A DNA stretch of 64,000 bases from Vreelandella zhuhanensis (GCF_009793355.1 NZ_WTKP01000004.1:285322-349321), one strand, 5' to 3'; counted from the first letter of the stretch, positions 1 to 10,027 are shown. Notes: generated by a model from the sequence alone, not told the origin. Translations and numbers: made by a program.

Positions 1-655
1 TGCCCATCAAGGACGCCTGACGCGGCTGGTGCGCATCGGGGTGCGTAATCTCGCCGGGGTCCCTTCGATCGTCTACGGTGTCTTCGGGCTGGGGGTATTC
101 GTCTACGGCATCGGGGGAAGCCTCGATGAATGGTTCTTCAGCGATACCCTGCCCTCGCCCACTTTCGGCACAGGGGGCTTGCTGTGGGCCTCCTTGACCC
201 TGGCGCTTCTGACCTTGCCGGTGGTGATCGTGGCGACGGAAGAAGGTTTGGCGCGAATTCCCGATGCCCAGCGCGAAGGGGCGCTGGCCCTGGGCGCCAC
301 CCGCCTGGAAATGCTCACCCGGATCGTGCTACCGATGGCCGCTCCGGCCATGCTGACCGGGGTGATTCTCGCCGTGGCGCGCGCCGCCGGCGAAGTCGCG
401 CCCTTGATGCTGGTGGGCGTCGCCAAACTCGCACCCCAGATGCCTCTGGACGGTGAATTTCCCTACCTGCACCTAGAGCGCAAGTTCATGCACCTTGGCT
501 ACCATATCTTCGATACCGCCTTTCACGGCGAAGATGTCCAGGCTGCTTTGCCCTTGGTCTACGCCACGGCATTACTTCTGGTGTTGATTGTGCTGGTGCT
601 TAACCTGACTGCCATATTTCTGCGTCATCATCTCAGGCGCCAACGAGGAAACTGA
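1..655 (+). CDS. pstA: phosphate ABC transporter permease PstA (5' partial)
   Basis: The reading frame is open from base 2 to a TGA at 653-655, so the gene starts upstream of the window; about 217 C-terminal residues are visible. It is an inner-membrane permease subunit of the high-affinity phosphate importer PstSCAB. The visible part has several hydrophobic spans and the cytoplasmic loop typical of ABC permeases, including [18 protein letters not shown] and a following [16 protein letters not shown] segment that matches PstA proteins. The stop shares one base with the ATG of pstB (TGATG), so the two are translationally coupled in one operon. The missing N-terminus cannot be judged; many relatives carry a long N-terminal extension. 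Confidence 0.95.
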   Translation, partial: AHQGRLTRLVRIGVRNLAGVPSIVYGVFGLGVFVYGIGGSLDEWFFSDTLPSPTFGTGGLLWASLTLALLTLPVVIVATEEGLARIPDAQREGALALGATRLEMLTRIVLPMAAPAMLTGVILAVARAAGEVAPLMLVGVAKLAPQMPLDGEFPYLHLERKFMHLGYHIFDTAFHGEDVQAALPLVYATALLLVLIVLVLNLTAIFLRHHLRRQRGN

Positions 656-1470
656 TGCAAGCGTCGTTACCGAAATCCGCTCCCGAAAATGCTGCGGTCA
701 TGCATTTCGCCACGGCCGAGAGCTGTCTGGAGATCAATGATTTCAGTCTGGCCTATGCCGGCGTGCCCGCCTTGCAGGGCTTATCCCTGCAGGTACCGCG
801 CCACCGGGTCACGGCGTTCATCGGACCTTCTGGCTGTGGCAAGTCGACCCTGTTGCGGGCCATCAACCGGCTGCACGACCTGAACGAGTCGGTGACTCTC
901 AGCGGGAACATTCAATTGGAAGGCCGGGACATTCACGCCCCCCAGCTGAACGTGGCGGAATTGCGTCGACGGGTAGGAATGGTGTTCCAGAACCCCAATC
1001 CTTTCCCCATGTCGATTTATGAAAACGTCGCCTTTGGTCTGCGTCTGCAAGGTCGAATGCTCAAACGCAAACGCGATGACACCGTCGAATGGGCGCTGCA
1101 GTCCGCCGCGCTGTGGGAGGAGGTAAAGGATCGCCTGTACCGCTCTGCCTGGACCCTGTCGGGTGGGCAGCAGCAGCGCCTGGTCATCGCCCGCACCCTG
1201 GCGGTGCAACCAGATGTCCTGCTGCTGGATGAGCCGGCCTCGGCACTCGACCCTATCTCGACACTCAAGATCGAGGAGCTGATACGCAACCTGAAGTCGC
1301 AACTGACCTTGGTGCTGGTCACTCATAACATGCAGCAGGCTGCCCGAGTCTCGGACTACACCGCCTTTCTCCAAGGGGGAGAGCTGGTGGAATACGGCCC
1401 CACCGATAGCGTATTCACCAATCCGCGCCTGCAGCGCACCGAAAACTACATTACCGGCCGTATGGCGTAA
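655..1470 (+). CDS. pstB: phosphate ABC transporter ATP-binding protein PstB
   Basis: ATPase subunit of the PstSCAB phosphate importer, 271 residues and full length. Walker A (GPSGCGKST, about residue 59), the ABC signature LSGGQQQRL (about 170), Walker [14 protein letters not shown] and the H-loop in LVTHNMQQA are all intact. The N-terminus runs about 25 residues longer than the minimal PstB core before the ABC domain starts at about residue 27. It overlaps pstA by one base and is followed 40 bp later by phoU, the usual pst-phoU order. Expression should depend on PhoB from a promoter outside the window. Confidence 0.97.
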   Translation: MQASLPKSAPENAAVMHFATAESCLEINDFSLAYAGVPALQGLSLQVPRHRVTAFIGPSGCGKSTLLRAINRLHDLNESVTLSGNIQLEGRDIHAPQLNVAELRRRVGMVFQNPNPFPMSIYENVAFGLRLQGRMLKRKRDDTVEWALQSAALWEEVKDRLYRSAWTLSGGQQQRLVIARTLAVQPDVLLLDEPASALDPISTLKIEELIRNLKSQLTLVLVTHNMQQAARVSDYTAFLQGGELVEYGPTDSVFTNPRLQRTENYITGRMA

Positions 1471-1510
1471 CCAGCGGCTAACACAGGCCTACCGGCCCAG
1501 GAGCGATACA

Positions 1511-2236
1511 ATGGATATCACCAGCGATACGCATAGCCAGCACATTTCCCGCCAGTTCAATCAGGAGCTCGAAGAGCTCAAGACCCACCTGATGGCCATG
1601 GGTGGCCTGGTGGAAAAGCAGGTACAGGAGGCGATCAAGGCACTGCTGGAGAACGACTCTCACCTGGCGGAAAAGGTCCGTGACAACGACCGCCAAGTCA
1701 ACGACCTTCAGATTCAAATTGACGATGAATGCACCCGGATACTGGCACGCCGCCAGCCGGCCGCTTCCGACCTGCGCTTGGTGGTGGCGGTAATTCGCGC
1801 CACCTCGGATCTTGAGCGTATCGGCGACGAAGCCAGCAAGATCGCTCGCAATGCCCTCAGCTTGAGCGAAGGCAGCAATAATGTAAAAGGCTTGGTGGAA
1901 GTCCGGCATATCAGCGAGCATGTGCGCAAGATGCTGCGCGATTCGCTCACCGCCTTTGCCCGCTTCGATACTGATCTGGCCATGCAGGTGGTGCACGAAG
2001 ACAAGCTGGTGGATGACGAATATGGCAGCGCCATGCGCTCGCTGATGACCTTCATGATGGAAGACAGCCGTTCGATCAGCTCAGTACTCAACGTCATGTG
2101 GGTGTTGCGCGCCCTAGAACGGGTGGGTGACCATGCCAACAACCTGGCCGAATACGTGGTCTATCTGGTCAAGGGCCTGGATATCCGGCACATCGCCCCG
2201 GAAGAGCTCGATGAAAACATGCTGAAGAAGTCCTGA
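1511..2236 (+). CDS. phoU: phosphate signalling protein PhoU
   Basis: Cytosolic negative regulator linking the Pst transporter to the PhoR kinase. At 241 residues it matches the family, with two PhoU helical-bundle repeats (about 20-110 and 125-215) containing the metal-binding-type motifs DLERIGDEASKIA and ALERVGDHANNLAEYV, which have the E/DxxxD spacing seen in PhoU. The ATG is preceded by an AGGAG-type site (CCAGGAGCGATACA). It lies 40 bp after pstB on the same strand and is convergent with phoR. Confidence 0.96.
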   Translation: MDITSDTHSQHISRQFNQELEELKTHLMAMGGLVEKQVQEAIKALLENDSHLAEKVRDNDRQVNDLQIQIDDECTRILARRQPAASDLRLVVAVIRATSDLERIGDEASKIARNALSLSEGSNNVKGLVEVRHISEHVRKMLRDSLTAFARFDTDLAMQVVHEDKLVDDEYGSAMRSLMTFMMEDSRSISSVLNVMWVLRALERVGDHANNLAEYVVYLVKGLDIRHIAPEELDENMLKKS

Positions 2237-2318
2237 CCTAAGATTAAAAAAGCGATGAGATTACAACGATAAGGCTGAAACCCGCCACGCACCAAGGACA
2301 GATGCCTAGGAACCAGAA

Positions 2319-3611
2319 CTAGGTAGAAGAGACAAGGCGCTTGGCGGGAAACACGCAACGAAAGCGGGCTCCCTCGCCTGGGTGGGAGTCGATCTCCAGG
2401 TGCGCTTCATGGCGCAATAGTACATGCTTGACGATTGCCAGCCCCAGTCCGGTACCGCCGGTTTCAGTGCTGCGCCCCTTGTCCACACGGTAGAAGCGTT
2501 CGGTGAGGCGCGGAATATGCACCGGATCGATGCCTTCCCCATTATCCTCGACTTCAATGCAGGCGCCCTGAGAGTGAGTCTTCCAACGCAGTGTGATATG
2601 GCTACCTTCCGGGGTATAGCGCACGGCATTGAAAGCCAGGTTGGAAACCGCGCTGCGAATTTCCTGCTCACTGCCTACCAGCTGAGCATGACACTCAAGC
2701 TCGATAGTCACTTCATGGCGGTGATGGGAAAGGGCCAGCGCATCGCGGCGGATGCCGTCGAGCAACGTCTCCATGAGCAGCGGCCGGTGATCTTCGCCAC
2801 CCTGGTCGATCTCTAGGCGTGACAGCATCAGCAGATCGTTGACCAGATTCTGCATACGGCTCGTTTGCGCCTGCATCTGCGAAAGCCCGCGGCCCAGGCG
2901 CGGCGGCATCTGTTCAGCCAGGTCGCTGTAGGTTTCCAGATAACCGGAAAGTACCGTCAGGGGTGTGCGCAATTCATGGGAAACATTGGCCACGAAATCG
3001 CGCCGCATCTGTTCCAGGCGATGCAACCGGGTGATATCGCGAGCCATGAGCAGGCATTCGTCATCGCCATAGAGCGTCAGCTGGTATTGAAGGATACGAC
3101 GCTCGTCGATGGGAGACGTCAAGGTCAGGGGTTCGCGATAGTCTTGGGCCTTGAAGTAACTGACGAAGTGCGGGTCGCGCAGCAGATTGGTAATGTGCTG
3201 GCCGCGGTCATGGGCAGCTTGCAGCCCCAGCATGTCGCTGGCAGCACTGTTCCACCACTCCAGGTCACCATGACGGTCGAGCATCACCACGCTGTCGCGC
3301 ATGGCTTCCGAGGATTCCTGTATCCGCGCGAGTATCGCGCGTAAGCGTTGCTGAGTGATGCGCTGGCGTTTTTGGTAACGGTAAAGCTGGTCGAACAGCT
3401 CGCCCCACATCCCGCTCGCGGCAGGAGGCTCCTGCTCCGGGTGCAACGTCATCCAGCGATACAGGGCGCGTAACTGGCGCAGATGGTAAACCAGGCACAG
3501 CACCAAGCCCGCTGCGAGACCCAGCCCCGGTGTCACTAACAGCCAGCCGACCAAGGTTCCCAGGGTTGCCGGCCATACCAGACGCCACAGCTCACGGCTC
3601 CACAATCGCAC
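2319..3611 (-). CDS. phoR: phosphate regulon sensor histidine kinase PhoR
   Basis: Membrane-bound sensor kinase of the PhoR-PhoB system, 430 residues. One or two N-terminal hydrophobic spans (about 10-42) are followed by a linker, a PAS domain (about 95-190), the HisKA motif VSHELRTPLTV with phospho-accepting His about 212, and an HATPase domain with N-box NLAFNAVRYTPEG, G1 EDNGEGID and G2 GTGLGLAIV. There is no large periplasmic sensing domain, as usual for PhoR. The start is GTG, one base after the phoB stop codon, so phoB and phoR are coupled. Its end faces phoU. Confidence 0.95.
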   Translation of the reverse strand: MRLWSRELWRLVWPATLGTLVGWLLVTPGLGLAAGLVLCLVYHLRQLRALYRWMTLHPEQEPPAASGMWGELFDQLYRYQKRQRITQQRLRAILARIQESSEAMRDSVVMLDRHGDLEWWNSAASDMLGLQAAHDRGQHITNLLRDPHFVSYFKAQDYREPLTLTSPIDERRILQYQLTLYGDDECLLMARDITRLHRLEQMRRDFVANVSHELRTPLTVLSGYLETYSDLAEQMPPRLGRGLSQMQAQTSRMQNLVNDLLMLSRLEIDQGGEDHRPLLMETLLDGIRRDALALSHHRHEVTIELECHAQLVGSEQEIRSAVSNLAFNAVRYTPEGSHITLRWKTHSQGACIEVEDNGEGIDPVHIPRLTERFYRVDKGRSTETGGTGLGLAIVKHVLLRHEAHLEIDSHPGEGARFRCVFPAKRLVSST

Positions 3612-3612
3612 C

Positions 3613-4302
3613 CTAGCCTCTAGCCGAAAACCGGTAGCCGGTACCGCGTACAGTCTGAATCAAGTGCTGATGGGCATCGCCCAATGCCTTGCGCAGGCGG
3701 CGGATATGCACGTCCACGGTGCGTTCCTCGACATAGACATTGCCTCCCCATACCTGGTCCAGCAGCTGGCTACGGGTGTAGGCGCGCTCCTGATGAGTCA
3801 TGAAAAACTGCAACAGGCGGTACTCGGTAGGCCCCATTTCCAAGGCCTTGCCATGCGCACTAATGCGATGACTCATGGGATCCAGCAGGAGGCCGTCGAT
3901 CTCGACAGCCTCTTCGACACCGCGCGGTGTCGCTCGACGCAGCACGGCCTTGAGCCTTGCCACCAGCTCACGAGGGGAAAACGGCTTGGTAATGTAATCG
4001 TCGGCCCCGGCTTCGAGACCCTGAATCTTGTTGTCCTCTTCACCCTTGGCGGTAAGCATGATGATGGGCAGCTCGGCGGTGGCTTCTTCGCGCTTGAGCC
4101 GACGAGCAAGCTCGATACCGCTGATGCCCGGCATCATCCAGTCCAGCAGCAGCAAGTCCGGTTGATGATCCACAATCATGGCGTGGGCATCCTGAGCATT
4201 GCTCGCTTCAAGGACGTGGTAGTCAGCCATTTCCAGGGCGATCGCGATCATTTCGCGAATCGGCGCTTCATCATCGACAATCAGAACGGTCTTGGCGGTC
4301 AT
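3613..4302 (-). CDS. phoB: phosphate regulon response regulator PhoB
   Basis: OmpR-type response regulator, 229 residues from the chosen ATG at 4302. The receiver domain has the acidic pair DD (10-11), phospho-acceptor Asp about 54 in LLDWMMPG, and Lys in [10 protein letters not shown]. The C-terminal winged helix (about 130-228) ends in [11 protein letters not shown]. An upstream in-frame ATG at 4344 would add 14 residues, but it falls inside a Pho box, so the shorter start is preferred; it also matches the usual PhoB N-terminus. phoR follows after one base. Confidence 0.95.
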   Translation of the reverse strand: MTAKTVLIVDDEAPIREMIAIALEMADYHVLEASNAQDAHAMIVDHQPDLLLLDWMMPGISGIELARRLKREEATAELPIIMLTAKGEEDNKIQGLEAGADDYITKPFSPRELVARLKAVLRRATPRGVEEAVEIDGLLLDPMSHRISAHGKALEMGPTEYRLLQFFMTHQERAYTRSQLLDQVWGGNVYVEERTVDVHIRRLRKALGDAHQHLIQTVRGTGYRFSARG

Positions 4303-4326
4303 TATGGGCGGCCTCGTGATCGAACA

Positions 4327-4377
4327 ATGACAGGTCAATGACAATCACACCATGCCCTGATGACAATTCCATGACAA
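4327..4377 (-). promoter_or_regulatory. two tandem Pho boxes upstream of phoB
   Basis: On the minus strand two 18-bp units match the PhoB consensus of paired 7-mers with an 11-bp period: TTGTCAT-GGAA-TTGTCAT (4377-4360) and TTGTCAT-TGAC-CTGTCAT (4344-4327). Their centres are 33 bp apart, three 11-bp repeats, so PhoB dimers would sit in register on one helix face. The sites lie directly upstream of the phoB start at 4302, indicating autoregulation of phoBR. Assignment is by consensus only. Confidence 0.85.
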
Positions 4378-4399
4378 GACCGATTTTCCCAAGCGGACG

Positions 4400-5353
4400 T
4401 TACGGCTTGCCGGGTTTCTGTTCAGTTGCGGTCGAAGAACGTTTGGCTCGCGGATGGGCCGCATCGTAACTGGCCGCCAGGCTTTGCCAATCCAGCCGAG
4501 TATACACCTGTGTAGTGGCCAGATTGGCATGGCCGAGGAGCTCCTGCACTGCACGCAAGTCCTGGCTGGACTCGAGCAGATGGCTGGCGAAAGAATGACG
4601 CAATCGGTGCGGGTGCAAGTGCTCCGGTAAACCGCGGGCCACGGCCAGGTGCGCCAGACGCTTTTGAATCGCGCGATGCCCCAGGCGAGCCCCGCGCACC
4701 CCGACGAACAGCGCAGTTTCGCACTGGCCGGCAAGCAATGGGCGTTGCGCCAGCCAATGGCCCAGCGCCACCTGAGCACGCTGGCCCACCGGTACTTGGC
4801 GGGGTTTGCTGCCCTTGCCCATCACCCGTACCTGATGGCCGTGAACGTCAGGCTCATCCAGAGCGGCAAGCTCGGCCAGGCGCAAGCCACTGGAATAGAA
4901 AAGTTCCAGTATGGCCTGGTCGCGCAATGCCAACGGCGAGCCATCATGAGGGGTATCCAGAAACTGGCTGAGCTGATCCACATCCAGCGGGCGCGGCAGG
5001 TGGCTGGGCTGGCGCGGCGTGCGCAATAGCGTTACCGGGTTATGCGCCAGGATTCCTTGCTTGACTAGGTAATCGGCAAAACGCGAGAGTGCCGCGCGGC
5101 GCCGGGCCAAACTGCTGGGAGCCAGCCCGCGGCTACGTTCACGTCCCAGAAAAGCCCGCAACAGGGCGGTATCCAGTGCTTCCGCGGCATGCACATCACG
5201 GCTCAGCGTGAAGGCCTGCAAGGCGCTGAGATCCTGAGCATAGGCTTTCAGCGTGGCGGGGCTGGCATGGCGTCGCATCTGCGCCAGAAATGCCGTGATA
5301 CTTCCCTCGAGCGGAGTATCAAGCATAGGGGGTACAAGCATAGAGAGTATCAA
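4400..5353 (-). CDS. xerC: site-specific tyrosine recombinase XerC
   Basis: Resolves chromosome dimers at dif together with XerD. 317 residues from the TTG at 5353. The N-terminal SAM-like core-binding domain (about 16-108) precedes a catalytic domain with Arg in SGLRLAEL, Lys in MGKGSKPRQVP, the HPHRLRHSFA box, His in ELLGHANL and nucleophile Tyr in TTQVYTRLDW, all intact. TTG overlaps the DUF484 stop (TTGA). In-frame ATGs at 5341 and 5326 are alternatives; all three lie in a 15-16 bp repeat and none has a clear Shine-Dalgarno site, so the exact start is open. Last gene of the dapF-DUF484-xerC string. Confidence 0.95.
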   Translation of the reverse strand: MILSMLVPPMLDTPLEGSITAFLAQMRRHASPATLKAYAQDLSALQAFTLSRDVHAAEALDTALLRAFLGRERSRGLAPSSLARRRAALSRFADYLVKQGILAHNPVTLLRTPRQPSHLPRPLDVDQLSQFLDTPHDGSPLALRDQAILELFYSSGLRLAELAALDEPDVHGHQVRVMGKGSKPRQVPVGQRAQVALGHWLAQRPLLAGQCETALFVGVRGARLGHRAIQKRLAHLAVARGLPEHLHPHRLRHSFASHLLESSQDLRAVQELLGHANLATTQVYTRLDWQSLAASYDAAHPRAKRSSTATEQKPGKP

Positions 5354-5357
5354 GCAT
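5311..5357 (-). repeat. three imperfect 15-16 bp tandem repeats at the xerC start
   Basis: On the minus strand three copies follow each other: ATGCTTGATACTCTCT, ATGCTTGTACCCCCT and ATGCTTGATACTCCGC. They cover the end of the DUF484 gene and all candidate xerC starts, and each copy brings its own ATG (the first one out of frame). The arrangement looks like slippage duplication. Confidence 0.8.
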
Positions 5358-6060
5358 AAGGGCCCAGCCGCGTCAGCAAGCGGGCCATGACATCGCCCAG
5401 ATACTCAGTGAACAAGGTGTCCATGCTGGCGCAATAACTTGCCGGGTCGGGACTGGCGAGCAGCAGATAGCCCAGCGGCTGCCCGGCGGAAAGTCGAGTG
5501 ATGGCGCAGGAACCCGCCTTGCGCGGTGGCTTGGTATGCGGCAACAGGCATTTCCAGTCGCTGACACTCAACTTGGAACAGCGGCTGGTGCGTCCATCAA
5601 GCAGCGCGGTCAGGCGCTTGGTGGCATGCTGGTCCAGCACCTGACGCGGTGGCTGTGGCGGAGCGGGTTCGTTATCGCTGAGTTCCGCCGGACACCAGAG
5701 CGCCATGGCCGGCGTTGCAAAACGCTCGCTGAGCTGGGTGGCCAAGGCTTGGGCCAAGGTATCTCGATCCTCGGCTTCGACCAATGCCAGCAAGGTTTCC
5801 CGCAGGCGCCGATACTGTGTCTCATTGTGGCGCGCGGTTTCCAGCAGGTGTTCCAGCCGGCTTTCGGCATGCTCGGCACGCCGGCGCAGGTCGAGCACCA
5901 GACGCTCCAATAGCGAGATCGCACCCTGGGTATCCGGATGGGGAACCTTGAGCTGCTGCAGCAACCCTTCACGCCCGACAAAAAAGTCGGGGTGACGCGC
6001 CAGCCAGAAGGCTACCTGATCGGGGTCGAGGGTTTTGCGCGGCTCGGGGGCTGAAGACAT
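5350..6060 (-). CDS. DUF484 family protein
   Basis: 236-residue soluble protein of the DUF484 family (GAF-like fold), found between dapF and xerC in many gammaproteobacteria; its function is not established. The N-terminal DPDQVAFWLARHPDFF segment is the family signature, followed by a predicted coiled coil (about 45-90, rich in Arg/Glu) and a GAF-like C-terminal half. The start at 6060 is chosen because the minus strand carries CAGGAGTAAGGTG just before it; the longer open frame to 6186 adds 42 Arg-rich residues unlike the family. It overlaps xerC by four bases. Confidence 0.88.
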   Translation of the reverse strand: MSSAPEPRKTLDPDQVAFWLARHPDFFVGREGLLQQLKVPHPDTQGAISLLERLVLDLRRRAEHAESRLEHLLETARHNETQYRRLRETLLALVEAEDRDTLAQALATQLSERFATPAMALWCPAELSDNEPAPPQPPRQVLDQHATKRLTALLDGRTSRCSKLSVSDWKCLLPHTKPPRKAGSCAITRLSAGQPLGYLLLASPDPASYCASMDTLFTEYLGDVMARLLTRLGPYA

Positions 6061-6107
6061 CACCTTACTCCTGTTTACGCTATCGCAACGGTTTACGCTT
6101 GACCGCG

Positions 6108-6941
6108 TCAGCTTAACGCGACGCGACCGTCGAACACACGGGTTGCCGGGCCGACCATAATCAACGCAGCTTCCGGGTCCGGCCATTCGATCATCAAGTC
6201 ACCGCCCGGCAGCGTCACCTTGACCGGGCTTTTCAATAGCCCTTGGCGAATCCCGCTGGCAACGGCGGCACAGGCGCCGGTACCGCAGGCCAAGGTCTCG
6301 CCGCTGCCACGCTCATACACGCGCAGACGAATCTCGCAGGGCGAGAGCACCTGCATGAAACCCACATTGACCCGTTGGGGAAAGCGCGGATGCGCTTCCA
6401 CCAGGGGACCGAGACGCTCCACCGGCGCAGTATCCACGTCATCGACCTGGATCACTGCATGCGGATTGCCCATCGACACCACCCCCAGTTCGAGGGTCTC
6501 GTCGCCGACCGCCAGAGTATGCAGCGGTTGGTCGCCCGGCGCCTCGAACGGCAATGCCGAGGGTGTGAAGCGCGGCCGCCCCATGTCCACGCGCACCATG
6601 CCGTCATGCTGTACCTTGAGAACCAACGGGCCGCCAGCGGTCTCGACCCGAATCTCGTGCTTGTGGGTAAGACGTTGATCGCGCACGAAGCGGGCGAAAC
6701 AGCGCGCTCCATTGCCGCAGTTTTCCACTTCACTGCCATCGGCATTGAAGATGCGGTAGCGAAAATCCATTTCCGGGTCACGAGGCGGCTCGACGATCAA
6801 CAGCTGGTCGAAGCCGATCCCCAGACGACGATCGGCAAGCTGGCGAATCTGCTCATTGCGCAGACGGGCGCGCTGAGTCACCAGATCGACCACCACGAAA
6901 TCATTGCCCAGCCCGTGCATCTTGGTGAAATGCAGCAGCAT
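6108..6941 (-). CDS. dapF: diaminopimelate epimerase DapF
   Basis: Converts LL- to meso-diaminopimelate for lysine and peptidoglycan. 277 residues, as expected. N-terminus [15 protein letters not shown] is canonical. The two catalytic Cys lie in [13 protein letters not shown] (Cys about 75) and [10 protein letters not shown] (about 219). The start ATG shares a base with the lysA stop (TGATG), so it is translated together with the preceding lysA. The open frame extends upstream by 26 residues inside lysA, but this extension lacks family similarity. Confidence 0.97.
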   Translation of the reverse strand: MLLHFTKMHGLGNDFVVVDLVTQRARLRNEQIRQLADRRLGIGFDQLLIVEPPRDPEMDFRYRIFNADGSEVENCGNGARCFARFVRDQRLTHKHEIRVETAGGPLVLKVQHDGMVRVDMGRPRFTPSALPFEAPGDQPLHTLAVGDETLELGVVSMGNPHAVIQVDDVDTAPVERLGPLVEAHPRFPQRVNVGFMQVLSPCEIRLRVYERGSGETLACGTGACAAVASGIRQGLLKSPVKVTLPGGDLMIEWPDPEAALIMVGPATRVFDGRVALS

Positions 6942-8212
6942 CAAACGCTCCCTGCCGGTAGCAAGGTTTCGCCGGCCCACAAATCCGCCAGGCGCTCGCG
7001 AGCACGCACCACATGACACTCCGTGCCATCCACCATCAGCTCCGCTGGGCGGGGGCGGCTGTTGTAGTTCGAGGCCATCACGAAGCCATAGGCGCCCGCT
7101 GAACGCACCGCCAGAAGATCCCCCGGGGCAATCGCGAGTTCACGCTCCTTGCCCAGGAAGTCCCCGGTTTCGCATACCGGACCGACCACATCGTAAAGCG
7201 CCGACTCCCGGGCATTGCGTGTGTCCACCGGCACGATGGCCTGCCACGCCTGGTACAGCGCCGGGCGAATCATGTCGTTCATGCCCGCATCGATGATGGC
7301 GAAGTTCTTAGTCTCTCCAGTCTTGAGAAACTCGACCCGGGTCAGCAGCACCCCGGCGTTGGCGGCAATCGAGCGACCGGGCTCGAACAGCAGCGTCAGA
7401 CGCTTGCCACCCTCCCAGCGCGAAAGCCGCTCGAGCAAGGCGGTGGCGTAATCGAACGGCTGCGGCGGCCGTTCATCGCGATAGGTCACGCCCAGACCGC
7501 CCCCCAGATCCAGGTGGTCGATCTCGATTCCCTGGTCGCGCAGACGCTCGAGCAACACCAGCAGGCGCTCCAGAGCATCCAGAAAGGGCGCGGTTTCCGT
7601 CAACTGGGAGCCGATGTGGCAATCCAGCCCGACCACTTTCAGATGCGTCATCCCCGCCGCCTGGGTATACACATCCAGGGCGTCATCCACCGCAATGCCG
7701 AACTTGTTGTCCTTCAAGCCGGTGGAAATGTAGGGATGGGTTCCGGCATCGACATCCGGATTGACGCGCAACGATACCGAGGCAACCTTGTCCAGGCGCC
7801 TAGCCACGCCATTGAGGCGCTCGAGTTCCGGGCGCGATTCCACGTTGAAGCACTTGATACCCACTTCCAAGGCGCGGGCCATTTCCGCTTCTTGCTTGGC
7901 TACGCCGGAAAACACCACCTTGGCCGGGTCGCCGCCCGCCGCCAGGACGCGCTCGAGCTCGCCGACGGAAACGATATCGAACCCCGCCCCCAGCCGCGCC
8001 AGAAGCCCCAGCACCGCCAGGTTGGAATTGGCCTTCACCGCATAGCAGATCAGATGCGAATGGCTGCCCAGGGCTTCGGTATAGGCGCGAAAATGCCGTT
8101 CAAGTGTGGCCTTGGAATACACATAGCACGGGGTGCCATGCTCGGCGGCAATGCGTGAAAGCGGAACCTCTTCGGCATACAGCACGCCGTCGCGATAATT
8201 GAAATAATCCAT
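6941..8212 (-). CDS. lysA: diaminopimelate decarboxylase LysA
   Basis: PLP-dependent decarboxylase making L-lysine from meso-diaminopimelate, 423 residues. The N-terminal alanine-racemase-like barrel carries the PLP lysine in CYAVKANSN (Lys60), HIGSQLTE and the glycine loop [10 protein letters not shown]; the C-terminal barrel has [11 protein letters not shown] and the active-site [10 protein letters not shown] motif. ATG directly follows the lptM stop with no gap. It belongs to the chain lptM-lysA-dapF-DUF484-xerC. Confidence 0.97.
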   Translation of the reverse strand: MDYFNYRDGVLYAEEVPLSRIAAEHGTPCYVYSKATLERHFRAYTEALGSHSHLICYAVKANSNLAVLGLLARLGAGFDIVSVGELERVLAAGGDPAKVVFSGVAKQEAEMARALEVGIKCFNVESRPELERLNGVARRLDKVASVSLRVNPDVDAGTHPYISTGLKDNKFGIAVDDALDVYTQAAGMTHLKVVGLDCHIGSQLTETAPFLDALERLLVLLERLRDQGIEIDHLDLGGGLGVTYRDERPPQPFDYATALLERLSRWEGGKRLTLLFEPGRSIAANAGVLLTRVEFLKTGETKNFAIIDAGMNDMIRPALYQAWQAIVPVDTRNARESALYDVVGPVCETGDFLGKERELAIAPGDLLAVRSAGAYGFVMASNYNSRPRPAELMVDGTECHVVRARERLADLWAGETLLPAGSV

Positions 8213-8419
8213 TCAGGTCTCCTGCTCGACCGCTGGCGAGGTGGATGGCGCTTGCTCGGGCTGCGCTGGTAAAGACGACTCTTGTGATGGCTGCTCTGGA
8301 GAAGGCTGCCCTGGAGATGGCTGCTCTGGAGAAGGCAAGTACAGCGGCCCTTTCTGGCCGCAGCCGGCCAGCAGTATCATCGCCACGACGAATATTGCCA
8401 AGCCGCTGACAACACGCAT
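8213..8419 (-). CDS. lptM: LptM (YifL-like) small lipoprotein with Pro/Gln repeat tail
   Basis: 68-residue lipoprotein. A signal peptide ends in a lipobox LLAGC, followed directly by GQKGPLYLP, the hallmark of LptM, which helps mature the LptD-LptE lipopolysaccharide translocon in the outer membrane. LptM is typically encoded next to lysA, as here. The tail is unusual: SPEQP/SPGQP repeats encoded by a 21-bp exact repeat (8286-8306 and 8316-8336) 30 bp apart. The ATG shares a base with the argH stop (TGATG); a GTG one codon upstream is possible but less likely. Confidence 0.9.
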   Translation of the reverse strand: MRVVSGLAIFVVAMILLAGCGQKGPLYLPSPEQPSPGQPSPEQPSQESSLPAQPEQAPSTSPAVEQET

Positions 8420-9822
8420 CACATCGCGTCCTTGAGCACGCTCACTGCATCACGCGCACGCTGCGCCGCTGCCCGCACCTGATTGGGGGCGGTGCCACCG
8501 ATATGGTTACGCGCCGCGACCGAGCCTTCCAGGGTCAATACCTCGAAGACATCCTCTTCAATGATGTCGGAGAACTGCTTGAGCTCAGTAAGGCTCATCT
8601 CGGAAAGGTCTTTTTCCTCGCGTAGCCCAAACGCCACCGACTGGCCGACGATTTCATGGGCATCACGGAACGCCACGCCCTTGCGCACCAAGTAATCGGC
8701 GAGGTCGGTGGCGGTAGAGAACCCCTTGAGCGCCGCGACCTCCATGTTGGCCTTTTTGGGTTCGATGGCGGGCACCATGTCGGCAAAGGCTTTCAGGCAG
8801 TCGCGCACGGTATCGACGGCATCGAACAGCGGCTCCTTGTCTTCCTGATTGTCCTTGTTGTAGGCCAGCGGCTGGGATTTCATCAGCGTCAGCAAGGCCA
8901 TCAAGTGGCCATAGACACGCCCGGTCTTGCCGCGCACCAGTTCCGGCACATCGGGATTCTTCTTTTGCGGCATGATCGAAGAGCCGGTGCAGAAGCGGTC
9001 CGGCAAATCGATGAAATCGAACTGGGCACTGGTCCACAGCACCAGTTCTTCGCTCATGCGCGACAGGTGCATCAGCAGGATGCTGGCGAAGCTGGTGAAT
9101 TCGATCGCGAAATCGCGATCCGACACCGCATCCAGGGAGTTCTCCGCCGGGCGCGAAAAGCCCAGCAATTCCGCGGTAACGTGGCGGTCGATCGGGTAGG
9201 TGGTGCCGGCCAGAGCGGCAGCGCCCAAGGGCATCACATTGGCTCGCTTGCGGCAATCGAGCAGGCGCTCGTGGTCGCGGGCCAGCATTTCCTGCCAGGC
9301 CAGCAGATGATGACCAAAAGTAACCGGCTGGGCGGTCTGGAGATGAGTGAAGCCGGGCATGATGGTCTCGGCTTCACGATCGGCGAGCTCGATCATGCCT
9401 TCACGCAGGCGCACCAGCTCGACTTCGATCACATCGATTTCGTCACGCAGGAACAGGCGAATATCGGTGGCTACCTGGTCGTTACGTGAACGCCCGGTGT
9501 GCAATTTCTTGCCGGTGATACCGATCTTGTCGGTCAGCCGCGCCTCGATGTTCATATGAACGTCTTCCAGCGGCACCGACCACTGGAACTCGCCGCGCTC
9601 GATCTCGGCGGCGATCTCGTTGAGACCTTCAACGATGGCATTACGCTCTTCGTCACTCAGCACACCGACGCGTGCCAGCATGGTGGCGTGGGCGATCGAG
9701 CCTCGAATATCCTGGCGCGCCAGGCGCTGGTCGAAGGTGACCGAGGCAGTAAAGCGTTCGACAAACGCATCGGTGGGCTCGCTGAAGCGACCGCCCCAGG
9801 ACTGGTTAGTGACTTGGCTCAT
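8419..9822 (-). CDS. argH: argininosuccinate lyase ArgH
   Basis: Cleaves argininosuccinate to arginine and fumarate. 467 residues from the ATG at 9822, with N-terminal SWGGRFSEP typical of ArgH. Family signature [11 protein letters not shown] (about 280), [13 protein letters not shown] and [12 protein letters not shown] are present. The longer open frame to 9876 adds 18 residues without family support. It starts the minus-strand chain argH-lptM-lysA and is divergent from hemC across a 255-bp gap. Confidence 0.97.
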   Translation of the reverse strand: MSQVTNQSWGGRFSEPTDAFVERFTASVTFDQRLARQDIRGSIAHATMLARVGVLSDEERNAIVEGLNEIAAEIERGEFQWSVPLEDVHMNIEARLTDKIGITGKKLHTGRSRNDQVATDIRLFLRDEIDVIEVELVRLREGMIELADREAETIMPGFTHLQTAQPVTFGHHLLAWQEMLARDHERLLDCRKRANVMPLGAAALAGTTYPIDRHVTAELLGFSRPAENSLDAVSDRDFAIEFTSFASILLMHLSRMSEELVLWTSAQFDFIDLPDRFCTGSSIMPQKKNPDVPELVRGKTGRVYGHLMALLTLMKSQPLAYNKDNQEDKEPLFDAVDTVRDCLKAFADMVPAIEPKKANMEVAALKGFSTATDLADYLVRKGVAFRDAHEIVGQSVAFGLREEKDLSEMSLTELKQFSDIIEEDVFEVLTLEGSVAARNHIGGTAPNQVRAAAQRARDAVSVLKDAM

Positions 9823-9999
9823 CTGGCGGGTATCCTGCAAACAATGAAGTCGAAAACACGCATGAAAAATAATCACAAAAAATGATCATGGAAATTGCCG
9901 GAAAGTGTACCAGAGTCACCCCCTCTCGCGGCACGCCGATTTACTCATCGCAAAACCATCCTACGGTGGGGAACCGCACTTACTATTTTTACTACAGTT

Positions 10000-10027
10000 T
10001 TTACTGTGTGGCCGGGTGCTTTATGAT
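10000..10027 (+). promoter_or_regulatory. candidate sigma-70 promoter for the hem operon
   Basis: TTTACT (10000-10005) and TATGAT (10022-10027) are separated by 16 bp, 50 bp upstream of the hemC GTG. The -35 overlaps a small palindrome ACAGT-TTTT-ACTGT (9994-10007) that could be an operator. Consensus match only. Confidence 0.5.

Noticed and set aside
3613..4344. Longer phoB start at 4344
   Set aside because: The start codon lies within a Pho box and the 14 extra residues do not resemble PhoB.
7514..8158. 214-codon open frame on the plus strand
   Set aside because: Antisense shadow of lysA.
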